A stretch of 64,000 nt of DNA from Ceratobasidium sp. AG-K (GCA_037039685.1 JAWNGF010000007.1:2418001-2482000), one strand, 5' to 3'; positions 36,021 through 47,812 are shown, numbered from the stretch's first letter. Translations and numbers: made by a program. The notes: a model not told the origin generated them from the sequence alone.

Positions 36021-36299
36021 TGTTGGAATTTCAGTCTCACGTAGTATAGCATATAATCATGTGACTTAGACGTTTCCGCGACAGTTTGTTAAAGGTGTCA
36101 TGTCGAGGCATTCCAACCTCAGTTCTCTACTTCCACGTAGCACGAGCTGAGGTATGTTTTTGTTGTTTCTTTTCTATCTATGTTGCTCATGATATACCTG
36201 TAGATACATTCTCTTTAGGTATATACAAAGTTCTCTACTTCCACGTAGCACGAGCTGAGATACATTCTCTTTAGCTTGGCACGACGCGCTAATCCAACA
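36021..36299 (+). repeat. 5' LTR of the copia element
   Basis: 279 bp with TG...CA ends and short terminal inverted repeats (TGTTGG...CCAACA). It contains a perfect 30-bp direct repeat (36,121-36,150 region and 36,230-36,259) and two copies of GATACATTCTCTTTAG. Only about two differences separate it from the 3' LTR. Confidence 0.93.
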
Positions 36300-36312
36300 G
36301 GTTATGAGCCCT
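36300..36312 (+). other. Putative primer-binding site
   Basis: GGTTATGAGCCC directly follows the 5' LTR, in the position and with the general look of a copia initiator-Met tRNA primer-binding site. The tRNA match was not verified. Confidence 0.5.
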
Positions 36313-39300
36313 GCATCCGTAAAGGAGGAAAAAGAGAACCCAGTAAACACCGTTAACGTGCAGACACCCACGATGGCAACAACAGACGCTTACCTGAGCA
36401 AGAAAACCTACGAGATTCCGCTGCTCAAGGACGATGGATCGAACTACAACGCATGGAAGTTCTGCCAAATGACCGTGCTACGACTACGGGGACTGCTCAA
36501 CATTGCAAATGGGACCGAGACAATGCCAGAACCACTCACCAAAGCTGACAGCAAGGACATGACGAAGGTTGAAAACCACCGTAAGGAAGTCGCAAAGTGG
36601 CAGAAGCGCAATGAAGAGGCGTTTGCCCAGGTCTCCTTGAACATGGAGGACAGCACAATGGCTGATGTTATCAAAGCAACAACAGCACACAAGGCATGGA
36701 CAAAGGTCATTGAGCAATGGGAAGGCAAGGGCATGCAATCGCTCTCATTCCTCTACCAGCAGTTAACAAACACAAAAATCAAAGAGGAGGAAGACATATC
36801 TACTGGTTTCAACAACCTCCGCTTGATTGCTTCCAAGATGAAAACCCTTGGCAAACCCATTACCGACCTTATGCTTGCACAGATCCTCATGAACGCACTC
36901 CCTGCATCCTACTCAATTGTTAGCACCGTCATCCAGACGTCAAACCAGACCGGACTCGTCACCTCTGATATGGTTATCAAAGCTGCTTTAGCTGAAGAGG
37001 AACAACGCAAGAAAGGTGTAGGACTTACTGCCATGTTCTCCCAAATCTCCAAGCCAGCGCTCAAGAAGTCGATCAAGCCGAAGGGCAAGAAGAAGGCCAA
37101 AGGCCCTCTCTGCAACAACTGCGCAAAGCCTGGGCACGTCAAAAAGGATTGCTGGGCAAAGGGAGGAGGCGCTGAGGGAACGGGACCACGTCAGAAGCAA
37201 TGCGAGGCAAAGCCAGGCGAGTCAAAGCCAAACAAATCAAGCTCCACACCCAGAGTCAAAACAGCCAAGATGGCTATTGCAAGTCAAGCAACAGACAATA
37301 CGCCAACGCTATATGCACTACCTGCTTTAGACAATGCATCGCTGAGGTGAGCATGGCTCCTGGACTCTGGAGCATCAAAACACATGACAGCAAATCGTCA
37401 GTGGTTTTCCAGGTACCAGCCTCTCGTACTGCCAATAGCAGTTTGAGTGGGTGATGGGAACTGGATATATGCTACTGGAATCGGCCAAATTCGACTCATC
37501 TTATGTGGTCAATCCCGAAAGCAGACTCCCGCTGTCCTCCAGTCCATTCTACATGTCCCAGAGCTCCATGCGAGCCTGATATCCGTTCGAGAACTTGTCT
37601 GGAACCATTTCGCCGTCCACTTTGGCAAGCACGGGGTGCACTTGCTAGCAGATCGGGGCAATGGTCCTGAAATCGCATTTGCATCTGGGTCAGAAGGCAA
37701 CCTCTATCAACTTGATGCTCAAGTAACACATACCAAAGCAATTGCCCATACTGCCTCTGTCGGCCCCGAGAGCTTGAACGACCAGAATGACAAGGAGGCA
37801 AGCAAATTTGTCGCATACACAGCCACACACGTCGCCCGAGCCAATCTCCACACCTGGCATCATCGCCTAGGCCACGTTAGCTACCAATACGTGCTGGATA
37901 TGGTCAAGAAGGGCGCCGTAGAAGGAATGGACATAATTGGAAGCTGCTTACCACCAAAATCGAAATGCAAACCATGCCTGAAAGGCAAGCACACCCGATC
38001 CCCCTTTCCTATGTCCAAAAACCGCGTGTCTGAGGTTCTTGAGTTGCTCCATAGCGACCTCCATGGCCCAATTCCACTCCAAGCTATCCAAGGTGTCAAG
38101 TATTTTGCTGTCACCATTGACAATAAGTCGCACAAAATTTTTGTGCACTTACTGAGGGAAAAGAGCAAATACATACCCCATTTCAAGGAGCTGAAAATGT
38201 CAATCAAAAACCTCACAGGCAAGAGAGTAAAACACCTACGTACCAATGGCAGAGGCAAATACGGCTCAGCTGCTTTCCAAGCATGGCTGCAGTTGCATGG
38301 GATTCAGCACCAGAAGACCAAGGCAAATTCCTCAGCAAGTAATGGCATTGCCGAATGGGCGATTTGGATGATCAACGACAGTCAATGGGCAATGCAAGCT
38401 GATTCAGACTTACCAGATAAGTACTGGGGCTTTGCGGTTCTCCACACAGCCCATATCTGGAACATTACGCCGAAGCAATCGCTCAACGGCAAGACTCCCA
38501 ATGAGATATTCACAGGCAAGGCACCCGATGTATCCCAACTCCGCACCTTTGGCTGCAAAGCATGGGCACGAGTACCTGATGATCAACGCACCAAGCTCAA
38601 AGCTTGATCGATTGAATGCAATTACCTTGGCTTTGTGCCAAACCGTAAGGCGCATATACTTGTTCAGCAGCCAACTGGTTGCATAATCACTTTGCGTGAT
38701 GTTATCTTTGACAAGGGATTCTTGACGCGTCAACGTGTGGTCATTGAGCATGACAAAGACGCCCCATTCCTAGAGCAAGTGGGCAATCAAGAACACGTTG
38801 AGTCATTACCCAAGGTCACCAACCCAGAGCCAAAGCCCCAAGAGCATCCGAACAAACAAGAAGTCGAGCCGATTGAGCCTGGAACCATGCAAAAGCCACC
38901 TAGCAAGCCACCCATCAAGCCAGAGCCAGAGCTAGTCCATCTAGAGCTGCCACGTCGTTCGACTCAAGTTACCAGGCCGCCTGTACGCTACGGAGCCAAA
39001 GTGGGCGCCCAGAACAAATCCGCCATGCGAGCAGATAGACCCACGAGCAAGAGCGCTTTTGACATGTCTATCCAGCTACCACCTGTGTCCTACAACAAGG
39101 CGATGGCACGACCCGATGCCAACCTATGGCTCGAAGCCATGGTCAAAGAAATCAAGTCGATAACTGAGCACAAGGTCTGGAAGCCGGCCGAGAGACCTAC
39201 CCACAAGAAGGTCATCAAATGTCGATGGGTGTACGCATACAAGCGTGGCGTCGATGGCGAAATCGTCAAGTACAAGGCCCGACTCGTCGCAAAAGGTTTC

Positions 39301-40605
39301 TTACAGGCCCCAGGCACCGACTACGTCGAAATCTCGTCGCCCGTCGCCGCTGCAGACGCATATAGGGTACTTTTTAGCATCATCGCAAGCAAAGACCTCG
39401 AACTACTTCAAATGGACATCAAGACCGCGTTTCTCCACGGCGTTATTGAAGAGGAGCTCTATATGGAGCAACCTGAAGGTTTCGTCGATGGTGATCACGT
39501 CTGGCAGCTTGTTAAGGCACTCTACGGGCTGAAACAGGCTGCGCGAGCGTTTTACTTGCGACTCAAGGAGGTACTCGAGGGAATTGGCTTTACCCGGACC
39601 GAATCTGACCACGCCGTTTTCATTCTACGCGACGGCGATAACCTGGCGAACATCCTAGCCCACGTCGACGATATGCTGCTCGCCGGCAGACCCCTTTCTT
39701 TTCTCGAGTCGATCAAGTCGAAATTGCGCAAATCATTCGATATTGTCGATCTAGGCGAAGCCCGAATGTTCGTAGGAGTCGAAATCGAACGCAATCGAAC
39801 TGCCGGAACTCTCAAGATATGCCAAAAACGCTATATTAACGATATACTCGCCCGTTTCAGCATGTCCGAGTCCAAATCATGCGACACGCCGATGGCAGAG
39901 TCGCCTAACCTTCCCAAACTCGAATCCCCGACCATCGATCGAACCCTCTATCAACGTGGCGTCGGATCGCTCATGTATGCGATGATCTCGACTCGCCCCG
40001 ACATCGGTTTTGCGACTGGATTGCTCGCACAGCATGCCGCAAATCCTGGCGACGAACATTGGTTGGCATTCAAGCGTGTGCTGCGGTACCTACAAGGCAC
40101 TAGGGCGCTCGGGATCGTATTCGATCGCTCCAAGCCGTCAAACCTCAGCGGCTACGTCGACTCTGACTACGCTGGCGATCCGAACACGAGCCGATCGACT
40201 ACCGGCTGGGTTTTCCAAATCGCCGGAGGCGCTATCGCTTGGTCATCGCGAAAACAACCCACCGTTTCGCTTTCGAGTACCGAGGCCGAATACGTTGCCG
40301 CTGCGAGCGCTGCACGCCAGCTTCTTTGGCTGCGTCAGTTCCTTGCCGAGCTCGGATTTTTGTCCGACGGTCCAACTACGTTGCTCACCAACAACCAATC
40401 GAGCATCGCACTAGCCAAGAACCCCGTCAACCACCAGAACACCAAGCATATACGAGTGAAATACCATTTTATCCGCGAAGTAATCGAGCTTCGTGAAGTC
40501 GATCTCCAGTTCATCCCAACCAATCAGCAAGTCGCTGACGTGCTTACCAAGCCACTTGGCCGTGTCAAGTTTCCCGGTTTTGTAGCTGGTATGGGAATGA
40601 TTTAG
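36304..40605 (+). pseudogene. copia gag-pol with three in-frame TGA codons
   Basis: A single frame of 1,434 codons. Gag ends with a CCHC zinc knuckle (CNNCAKPGHVKKDC). The protease motif LLDSGASKHMT follows. The pre-integrase region has HHRLGHVSY and CKPCLKGKH. The integrase core has DLHGP and NGIAEWA but RTNGRGKY where Asp is expected (D to N). RT has the AHVDDM catalytic motif, WVYAYKRGVDG and QMDIKTAFLHG. RNase H has GYVDSDYAGD, SSTEAEY and LTNNQSS, where the family normally has Asp before Asn-Gln. TGA stops are at 37,348, 37,444 and 38,605. Each sits where copia proteins could hold Arg (KLKA-stop-SIECNYLGF is usually ...PRS..C..LGY), so CGA to TGA is the likely origin. Confidence 0.9.
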
Positions 40606-40649
40606 TTTTCTTTTATTTTCTTCTTTCTACTCGTAATCCTGAGTGGGCG

Positions 40650-40929
40650 TGTTGGAATTTCAGTCTCACGTAGTATAGCATATAATCATGTGACTTAGAC
40701 GTTTCCGCGACAGTTTGTTAAAGGTGTCATGTCGAGGCATTCCAACCTCAGTTCTCTACTTCCACGTAGCACGAGCTGAGGTATGTTTTTGTTGTTTCTT
40801 TTCTATCTATGTTGCTCATGATATACCTGTAGATACATTCTCTTTAGGTATATACAAAGTTCTCTACTTCCACGTAGCACGAGCTGAGATACATTCTCTT
40901 TAGCTCGGCACGACGCGCTAATCGCAACA
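40650..40929 (+). repeat. 3' LTR of the copia element
   Basis: 280 bp. It differs from the 5' LTR by one T/C substitution near the end (TTAGCTCGG against TTAGCTTGG) and by the end sequence ATCGCAACA against ATCCAACA. Confidence 0.93.
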
Positions 40930-40934
40930 GTTGC
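40930..40934. repeat. Target-site duplication, right (GTTGC)
   Basis: Matches the five bases before the 5' LTR exactly. Confidence 0.85.
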
Positions 40935-42417
40935 CCTCGAACCGAATCGGAGCCTCCCCTAGCTGGGGCATGTGGTTGGCGCATAACTGCACTATTTGTT
41001 TCAAACACATGGGATCTCCTGTCCAATTCAGCTATTGATCAGTTATTTGATCAAACTCACCGCAGCGCCTGGAAGCCAGGGACGGTGGCCGGGAAAGCTA
41101 TTGAGCTGGTAACAAAGTGCCACAGGATGATGCCACCCGAATTTCAACGAAAGGGACCAGGCGCCCGGAGGAGATGGGAGCCGAGCGCGGTTATCCACTC
41201 GGACGCTCCGACCTAATGACTGTGATTGGGAGTTACCCGTTCGGGCATCTGTCAGAAATATATTTATCCTCCAGGCATCTGAATAAATTATCCGCAAGGT
41301 ACCCAGACTACAGCGTCTTCACTATTTGCTGTGTTTTCTACAAGCTCGTAAGGGGATCGCTCAGTCGATTCTCTGGCCCCGGCCATAGCTGCTCGGATAG
41401 CTATGGCGCGATTTTCTGTTGTATTATCATAAAGGTGGCCTACACGAGCATTTAGATCCACCGTGCTCTGCGACTCTCCAACGCTTCCTAACTTTCCGCA
41501 ACCCTATATCTCTCATCTACTCTCAGAGCATACTTCTTTCGCAATGGCTTCTAAGACTCTGCACTTATGCGCCTACGGCCTCCGAAAGTGGGTACCCGCA
41601 TATATCCAGCTTTTGTGTTTCTCGATTTTACTTCCATACGCCAGATGTGTGACCTTTCACGTGCTGTGAATAACTTCGCTATGCTGAATTGCTGGTTATG
41701 TAGCAGGGTCGAACGTCACCGGACAAGTATCACGGTCGTTGCTCGGCTCTGAGACTTTCTTGGCTAGCACTGGTCGAAGAGAAATCGGGTCAAAGCTCAT
41801 GGAGCAAAGTACACCAAACAAAACATAGGCTAATCCAACGGCAGGGTCGCAATGTTTTCTTCATGATGTGTGATCGGGTACTGACTTGTAACAGGGACCC
41901 GTTCATGAGCAACAGCAGGTGCAGTGACGAGAAAGGTCATATGCAATTTTGCGATCGCAGAGGTATCCTGTGACATAATCGAAATACTGGCCAAACATGC
42001 CCAAGCTTCCGGAGGCAGGGACCGACTGCCGGCAACTCTGCTGCGTTCTGTGTTGAACCCGGAATTGGGCCTACCGGTTCGGGAGACTCTGTCAAAAATA
42101 ATTTCCGATCACTGTCAAGTACTGGGATGAATTATCCACGAGGTACACCATGTTAGAATCCATCCGCCATGTCGCCCTCAACATCGGCGACGATTGTTGC
42201 GGGTACGGCAACTGGGAGCCGACATGTTCAACTCGGTATTCCAGCCCCGGTTGGTCTGCATGATACTGTGGCGTGATTAACCATAAGGATAAAAGGCGAC
42301 CTGCGGAATCCTCCAAACCCATCGCTCTCTGCAGCACTCACCAACACTCACTTGCTCGGTTCGGCCTACCTACCTCGCTCTCGCTTTCCTCTCCTCCATT
42401 CTACCTCTTTTCCGATA
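40935..42417. other. Intergenic with a duplicated family-gene upstream region
   Basis: Two stretches (about 41,195-41,320 and about 42,070-42,150) share a diverged string of matches, including a CCGTTCGGG-like block, CTGTCAxAAATA and TGAATTATCCxCxAGGTAC. The left one precedes the exon-1 fragment at 41,544 and the right one the intact gene at 42,418, which suggests an old tandem duplication of the whole locus. Confidence 0.5.
41544..41600 (+). pseudogene. First-exon fragment of a 216-aa family gene
   Basis: ATG 41,544 opens MASKTLHLCAYGLRKW, matching exon 1 of the family (MASKTLHFYAYGLQK) with several substitutions, and the 5' leader resembles those of intact members. The donor site is changed and no exon 2-4 homology follows within the next 800 bp, so this is a dead partial copy. 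Confidence 0.75.
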
Positions 42418-43227
42418 ATGGCCTCCAAGACTATGCACTTCTATGCCTATGGGCTCCAAAAGTATGTGCTTTGCATCGCTTGATCTGCTGCACTGCTTAA
42501 CAAAGATGCGCTTGCCTAGGGATACCACTGTGATGCTCATGTTTGAGCCTCCTCAGACCTCCAAGCTGTTCCGCGACCAGTTTCCCGTCGTCTGGAGTGA
42601 GTGCGACACATTCATCTTTCGTTTCGCTCTCTGACCGCTCAAACAGAGGTCATTACTTTCCGCGCAAAGGGTCATGCCAAGGCTTCAGTCAACTATGTTT
42701 CCCGCCTTGCATTTGGCTACGCCCAGACCGACCAGGATAACCTCGTCGACTCGGCTGCCTGGGTCGAGGTCAAGAGCGGTGACATCAGCAGCATTCAGGG
42801 TGGACCTGGCCAGAAGCGCTTCGGCGAGCTCGCCAAGGGCAGTGGCACCAAGCTCTTGGTGTGCAAGAACAACACCGACAGCCGTGCGAATCTAAGCATT
42901 GGGTTCGTGAAGGGAGATGGAATCGACCAGCGCTACGAGCCTACACTCGTCTGGACAGGAGTGGGATCGAAGTCGAATGTGACTGCTCAGTTTACGCCAA
43001 CTCTCACTGCCTATGTTACCCGTGAATACAAGGGTACGCCACGCTCCTTTAACACCACCATAGTCTGACAATCCATTTAATCAGCTACTGAGATGCTCCG
43101 CGGTGAGGTCGAGACCGACGCCATCTGGAGCTGCAACCTCAACGAACTCGATGACGTTACTGGCTGGAACTTTATTGAGGACGAGGCAAGTGGAGCGTTC
43201 TTCATTGAGCGTGCCGGTAAGGTCTGA
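42418..43227 (+). CDS. 216-aa family protein, member between copia and the DUF6535 gene
   Basis: ATG 42,418 (MASKTMHFYAYGLQK), then exons joined by GTATGT...CCTAG, GTGAGT...AACAG and GTACGC...ATCAG introns, ending GKV-TGA at 43,225. The intron positions match those of the members at 1,572 and 54,603. The exons use more C-ending codons than the 1,572 copy, and the sequence has diverged clearly (for example DISSIQGGPG for DISSITGGPG), so this copy predates the 53-kb duplication. A TATA-like GATAAAAGG lies at about 42,288-42,296. No stop or frameshift was seen. Confidence 0.82.
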
Positions 43228-43825
43228 GCGTGCCGGGGACGTTGCACACTACTCTCTTTGGCGGATTTTTATATATTTTGGTTGTAACTACAAAATAATC
43301 TCAGGCGTTATTTCGCATCGCATTGTCTAGATTTGGATTATTGTGGTGGCAGCTTTACAAAAGCCGGAACCGCGTCAAGTTGTCTTCATCCCATGGCAAT
43401 GCTGACAGCCGGCCTGTGCATCCTAACTAAATTTGAGTCGTGCCCGCATGGGGTGATCTTCATTTGATGCTCAAGGGGTAAGAATTTAGTGGCGGATGCG
43501 CACTCCAGCCACTGATCTGACTGAGGCGGTACCCATTTGCAATATAAATGACCAAAAGGAAGTTTGGAGATCGCACAAGTTCTCGACTTGTCTAGGACAG
43601 GAACGCAATTGATATTCTGAGTTCTGAAGCACTTGTGTCAAGCTCCATGAATATGTACGTTCCTTAGTTATGAACTTAGTGCACATGTCACCGTATTGTA
43701 TTCGTAGCGCTTAGATTGGCAGCGTTCCATCAGTATACTGCCACACTGCATCCGCATGTTAGCTAGGTATATAATGATCTATCACCTTGTGTGTGCGTTT
43801 CTGAGCTTAGCTCTTGTCCTACAGC
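43228..43825. other. Intergenic, no gene seen
   Basis: 3' flank of the family gene and promoter side of the DUF6535 gene; a TATAT-containing stretch is near 43,768-43,776. Nothing else is supported. Confidence 0.5.
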
Positions 43826-46800
43826 ATGCTACTCGGTAAGAGGAGAATTCAGCGCGACACTGAGAGAAACCAAGTGGTAGCCGTCGACTATACGAATGAG
43901 GTTGGTAACTGTTCAGCTAAGCGTTCACCAGAAGTCCAAGAGAGTACCGTGAGTATTGACTATGAGCCCTTTGGATTCATTTTAGGCGCTAGAGGGGCAT
44001 GCCTTACCAGTACCCGGCTCAGAAATACTGTTGGGGGCTGAAGAGCTGTTGGACTCTGACCTCCTCCGTTCTCAGTCCGAATCAGCTTCTAAAAAGGTAC
44101 GCCCATATTCCAGTCACTATTTTGAGGGTTCAGATCATATTACTTTGTAGGCTCCGGTCATGGATCCGCTGACTGAGTTTGACGAATTTGGCACTGAGCT
44201 TCATAGGGACGCTAGAGTTTGGAAGACATACGTTAGAGAGACAGATAAGAACGATGTAGAACTCGTCAAAGGATGGAATGAGTAAGCAATTACTCTGCTA
44301 TCGTTTTGGCATAGCTATTTACGTTTGTTCTGCAACCTTCCCTTAGCTCGACAGATGTTATTCTGAGTGAGTACAGCCGTTCCTTATTGCGTTGTGGCTG
44401 CGGCTAATATTTCCACAGTTTTTGTGAGTACCTTGAATGTGTGCTTAAGATAGCCTTGTGTTGCTAAAGCGTTTACCCAAGGCTGCGCTCTTCTCGGCTA
44501 TATCAGCTGCGTGAGTGTCACTTTTTATCGCAATTATGAACTCATATAGATTTCTACTACCAAATGTTTTTCGTAGGTTCCTGGTTGAGAGCTCAAAGAT
44601 GCTCCGGGCTGATCCAATCGATGTGTCAACACAAACTCTACTCGTCATTTCCGAAACGTTACTTCTGCTTGCTAACGGGACTCAACCATCCCGCCATGCG
44701 ATCCCACAGCCAAACAATTCTACTGAATTTAATCCATCGCGTACTGCTATCTGCATCAATACCCTTTGGTATCTATCGCTTAGTCTCAGCCTTGCGACGT
44801 CATTCATTGCTATATTAGCTAAAGACTGGTCCCGTTCATTCATGATGGGGCGAAGTGGACATCCCTTCTCGCAAACCTGCCGGAGGCAACAAAAGTGGGA
44901 CATGATTGAGCGTTGGAAGCTGACGGAGCTATTGGAGCTATTGCCATCGCTAATTCACGTCGCACTTTGTAAGCACCGTTTGAGATGGGCATACAACGTT
45001 ACTGACGCATCAACGCAGTTCTCTTTTCGATAGGTCTATGCATATATTTATGGAACACTCATATAATTGTGGCGCTCCCGGTTATCTGTGTATCCGTGGT
45101 CTCCATGTGTTTCTATATTTTCTCAAGCTTGGCCGCCATTATCCTGGACTTTTTCCCCTACCCGACGATTGTGTCAAGATTGTGCCGGACCGAGTTCGTC
45201 AAAGAGAACACCCACCTCCTAATTCAAAAGCTCTGTACATTTGCGTGGCTTACGTTTCAGTTCTCCCGCGCGACAACATTGATTCTTGGTTATTTGGCAT
45301 TACTCCCAATCCACCTGGTCATTTTAGGTCTGGATTTCTTATTTGCACAAATACAAAGGATCAACGGGCCTCTCCATTGTCCCAGAGGCCCCGTGGTATC
45401 CCGTCAAGTTCAGTTTGCATTATTTCTGAGGACCCTAATCAGTTCTCTTCACTTTGTGGTCTGTTACCCTGTCAACAAGTTTCACAGAGGTATCTTTGTC
45501 GTGCATAAACTTGTAGATGAAGCGACAGTGTGGCTGTTAAGTTCTTTGTCGAGCCTTCGATGGAACCCACGGGATACAGCTTGGAGCCCGAAATCTAGTC
45601 GGCGGGAAGGTAGCCAAGGCTTGGAGCACGGTCGGGTAACTGGCCTAGCGTTAAGTTGGTTGATAAAAAATTGCGAAGTTCCACACTCAGTGGATATAGC
45701 CTTGCAGTCGATCGCGGGGGCGAGTAAAACTCTCTTCTGTGCCCCCCTTCACGAGTGCAACGCCACCCTGGAGATCCTTCGGCGGCTTGCATCTAGTAAT
45801 AGTTATACAAATGGAAATACTGAGGCGATAGTCATGCTCTACTCTCGGGCCCTTTCGTTTCTCAGTTCCTCTCGGGAACTGGGCTCTGGCACAATTCTAG
45901 ACAATGTGGGAGGCGACTTGGAAGTAATGATATGGGATTTGCAGAAATTAATCGAAAGGCAAGTAGGTTTAGCTCACTCTATCGTGTCACCCGGAGCTAA
46001 AATACCCAGTGCATGTTAGCAATGTAGCCTCATTAATTACTGACGGTCAATTCAAACCCAGCGCGCACAACATTAGTGCTCTTCGCATTGGCAACACTGC
46101 AGCATCATGCAGTCTCCAGTTGATTAATAGCAGTTCTGGGAGCGCTGGCGGGGTGTTCGACTCCATCATTCACTTACTGAACCGACACATCCAAAGCGAC
46201 GAGGTCCTTCACCCTTCAGCATTATTATCGCTGGTCAACGCTGCGGCACTACTATCGTTGTTCGCTTATAACCACGCTGCTGCGTCGTCTCTATCCGGAA
46301 TCTGCCTAACTCTTGCCCAATACAAGGAGTATTCGAGCATGCCTAAACTTAAACTTGCACTTATTACGTGCGTACTCTTACATAGCACTCCTCTTCGGCA
46401 AGAGGGACCCTGGAAACCGGTATACGTTGAAGGTGCTCTCCGTACGCTCATAGAGCTTCAATCGCCGAACAAACAACTTTTGGAGGCGGCGTTCGAGTCG
46501 GGATGTCAACGGCTTTCATATTTTGTAGGACGTTCTCGTTTCGAAAACCTCAACCACGTCGTAGTCAAAGCTTGCGTTAATACCCACGTTGCTTCTCTCG
46601 TTAATGGCTTGGGAGATTCCAATGTGGATGTTCTTGTCCCCATTCAAGCGATCCTCAGTGCATTGAGCTTGGCTCAGGTTGTGGACCTACCTCCGGGGGT
46701 TTATGTACTTGTGCTGGTAACCATATGTCATTACTCCTCCGTTCATCCGCAGTGTGGGCAACTGATCTCAAAAATCCATTTCCCCAAACTCTCTTCTGAC

Positions 46801-47812
46801 CTCATCCGGTCAATACGAGAACTATCCATTGTCGGCAGACTTTTAACACCAAGAGAGAAGGAGAGTTCTTCGACCTCAAAAGCGGTGAATATAGACGGCA
46901 CCGGCGGAGTAGGATGGATGCAAAAGATGAAGAAGACACGTGATTCTATCCTACACAAGACTCCAAAGTCAGTGAGCTCCGAAAACAGGGCAGTAGTGTT
47001 TTTTCGAACCGGTCAACTATGGTTGTTTTTCGCCCTCTGCGATTCTTCCTGCTCTTCTAGCGTTGAACACGTCGAGGCCTTGCGAACAGAGCTCGAAGCC
47101 TATCAACCTGAAGGACTTTCCCAGGAGGAGTCTCGGCTGGATTACCTGGGGAAGCAGCTACAATCATTATGGGATAGCTCAAATCAGGATATTATTGCCG
47201 CGTTAGGAGTATATGCATACAGGCTCATGGAATGCGTACTACAATTCCAAAACCGTTGGATTCCCCAGCAAATTCGGGACGGTCTACGGCACATTCCCTT
47301 AGAGCTCCGAGGGCTATCTTTTTTTACAGATTGGCAGCCGCAGCCAGTCTATGTACTGTCTGGTGATGACCAACTAGAAGAATCACAGATCTTCAACCAA
47401 CAAACAGCCAAAGATAGGACTATTCAGTCAACAGATGACTTTTGCAGGGCAAGTACGACGGGGGACGATGCTTGTATTCAGGTAAGCAAGGGGGATTGGA
47501 GAAGGGATTGGAGCACAGATCACTCATGGAATTCAGATTGCGACAAGGGGGGGGTGGGGGTCGACAGAGTTTGGATGTCAGGTAGCCATCACGAGAGCTG
47601 CGTTTGCAGAAGACTTGTGCGGAGTTGCCGATGAGATACAGGAACAGATGGGCGAGGGGCAAAAGTTACAAACCATGAGGGATGCAATGGGAGTTCGGGG
47701 GTTAGGTTCGATAGTTAAGGAGGAGGAGGTCCTGGGAGAAGCAAGACACCCCACACTTGATGGGGGTCATGTATCCATCAGTGTGCCAGAGCTATTACTT
47801 GGTGGCGAGTAG
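43826..47812 (+). CDS. DUF6535-domain multi-pass membrane protein
   Basis: Short 5' exons (MLLGKRRIQRD..., then an acidic exon ending SASKK, then MDPLTEFDEFGTELH) lead into the DUF6535 pattern: RVWKTYVRETDKNDVELVKGWN, a first hydrophobic helix (VILIFAALFSAISAAFLV), ESSKMLRADPIDVSTQTL, NTLWYLSLSLSLATSFIAILAKDW, then KWDMIERWKLTELLELLPSLIHVAL and two more membrane helices (VICVSVVSMCFYIFSSLAAII). A long helical C-terminal region follows (46,020-47,480). The joint at 45,958/46,020 needs a GC-AG intron. A last exon (about 47,583-47,812) ends GGE-TAG. The family is expanded in Agaricomycetes and its function is unknown; the membrane location is clear from the helices. Confidence 0.78.

Larger units (their letters stand above)
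36021..40929 (+). mobile_element. Ty1/copia LTR retrotransposon, structurally complete
   Basis: A 4,909-bp element with near-identical LTRs (36,021-36,299 and 40,650-40,929) beginning TGTTGGAATT and ending CAACA, flanked by perfect 5-bp duplications (GTTGC at 36,016-36,020 and 40,930-40,934). A putative primer-binding site (GGTTATGAGCC) starts directly after the 5' LTR. One long gag-pol frame (36,304-40,605) has the copia order gag, protease, integrase, reverse transcriptase, RNase H. It is interrupted by three in-frame TGA codons and has changed catalytic residues, so it is not autonomous as it stands. Confidence 0.95.

Noticed and set aside
36086..36274. Identical 62-codon ORFs in both copia LTRs (36,086-36,274 and 40,715-40,903)
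   Set aside because: The identity follows from LTR duplication; internal repeats generate the ORF and no protein feature supports it.
37348..38607. TGA codons in gag-pol as recoded (selenocysteine or read-through) codons
   Set aside because: No recoding element or precedent in copia elements, and the surrounding changes fit CpG decay much better.
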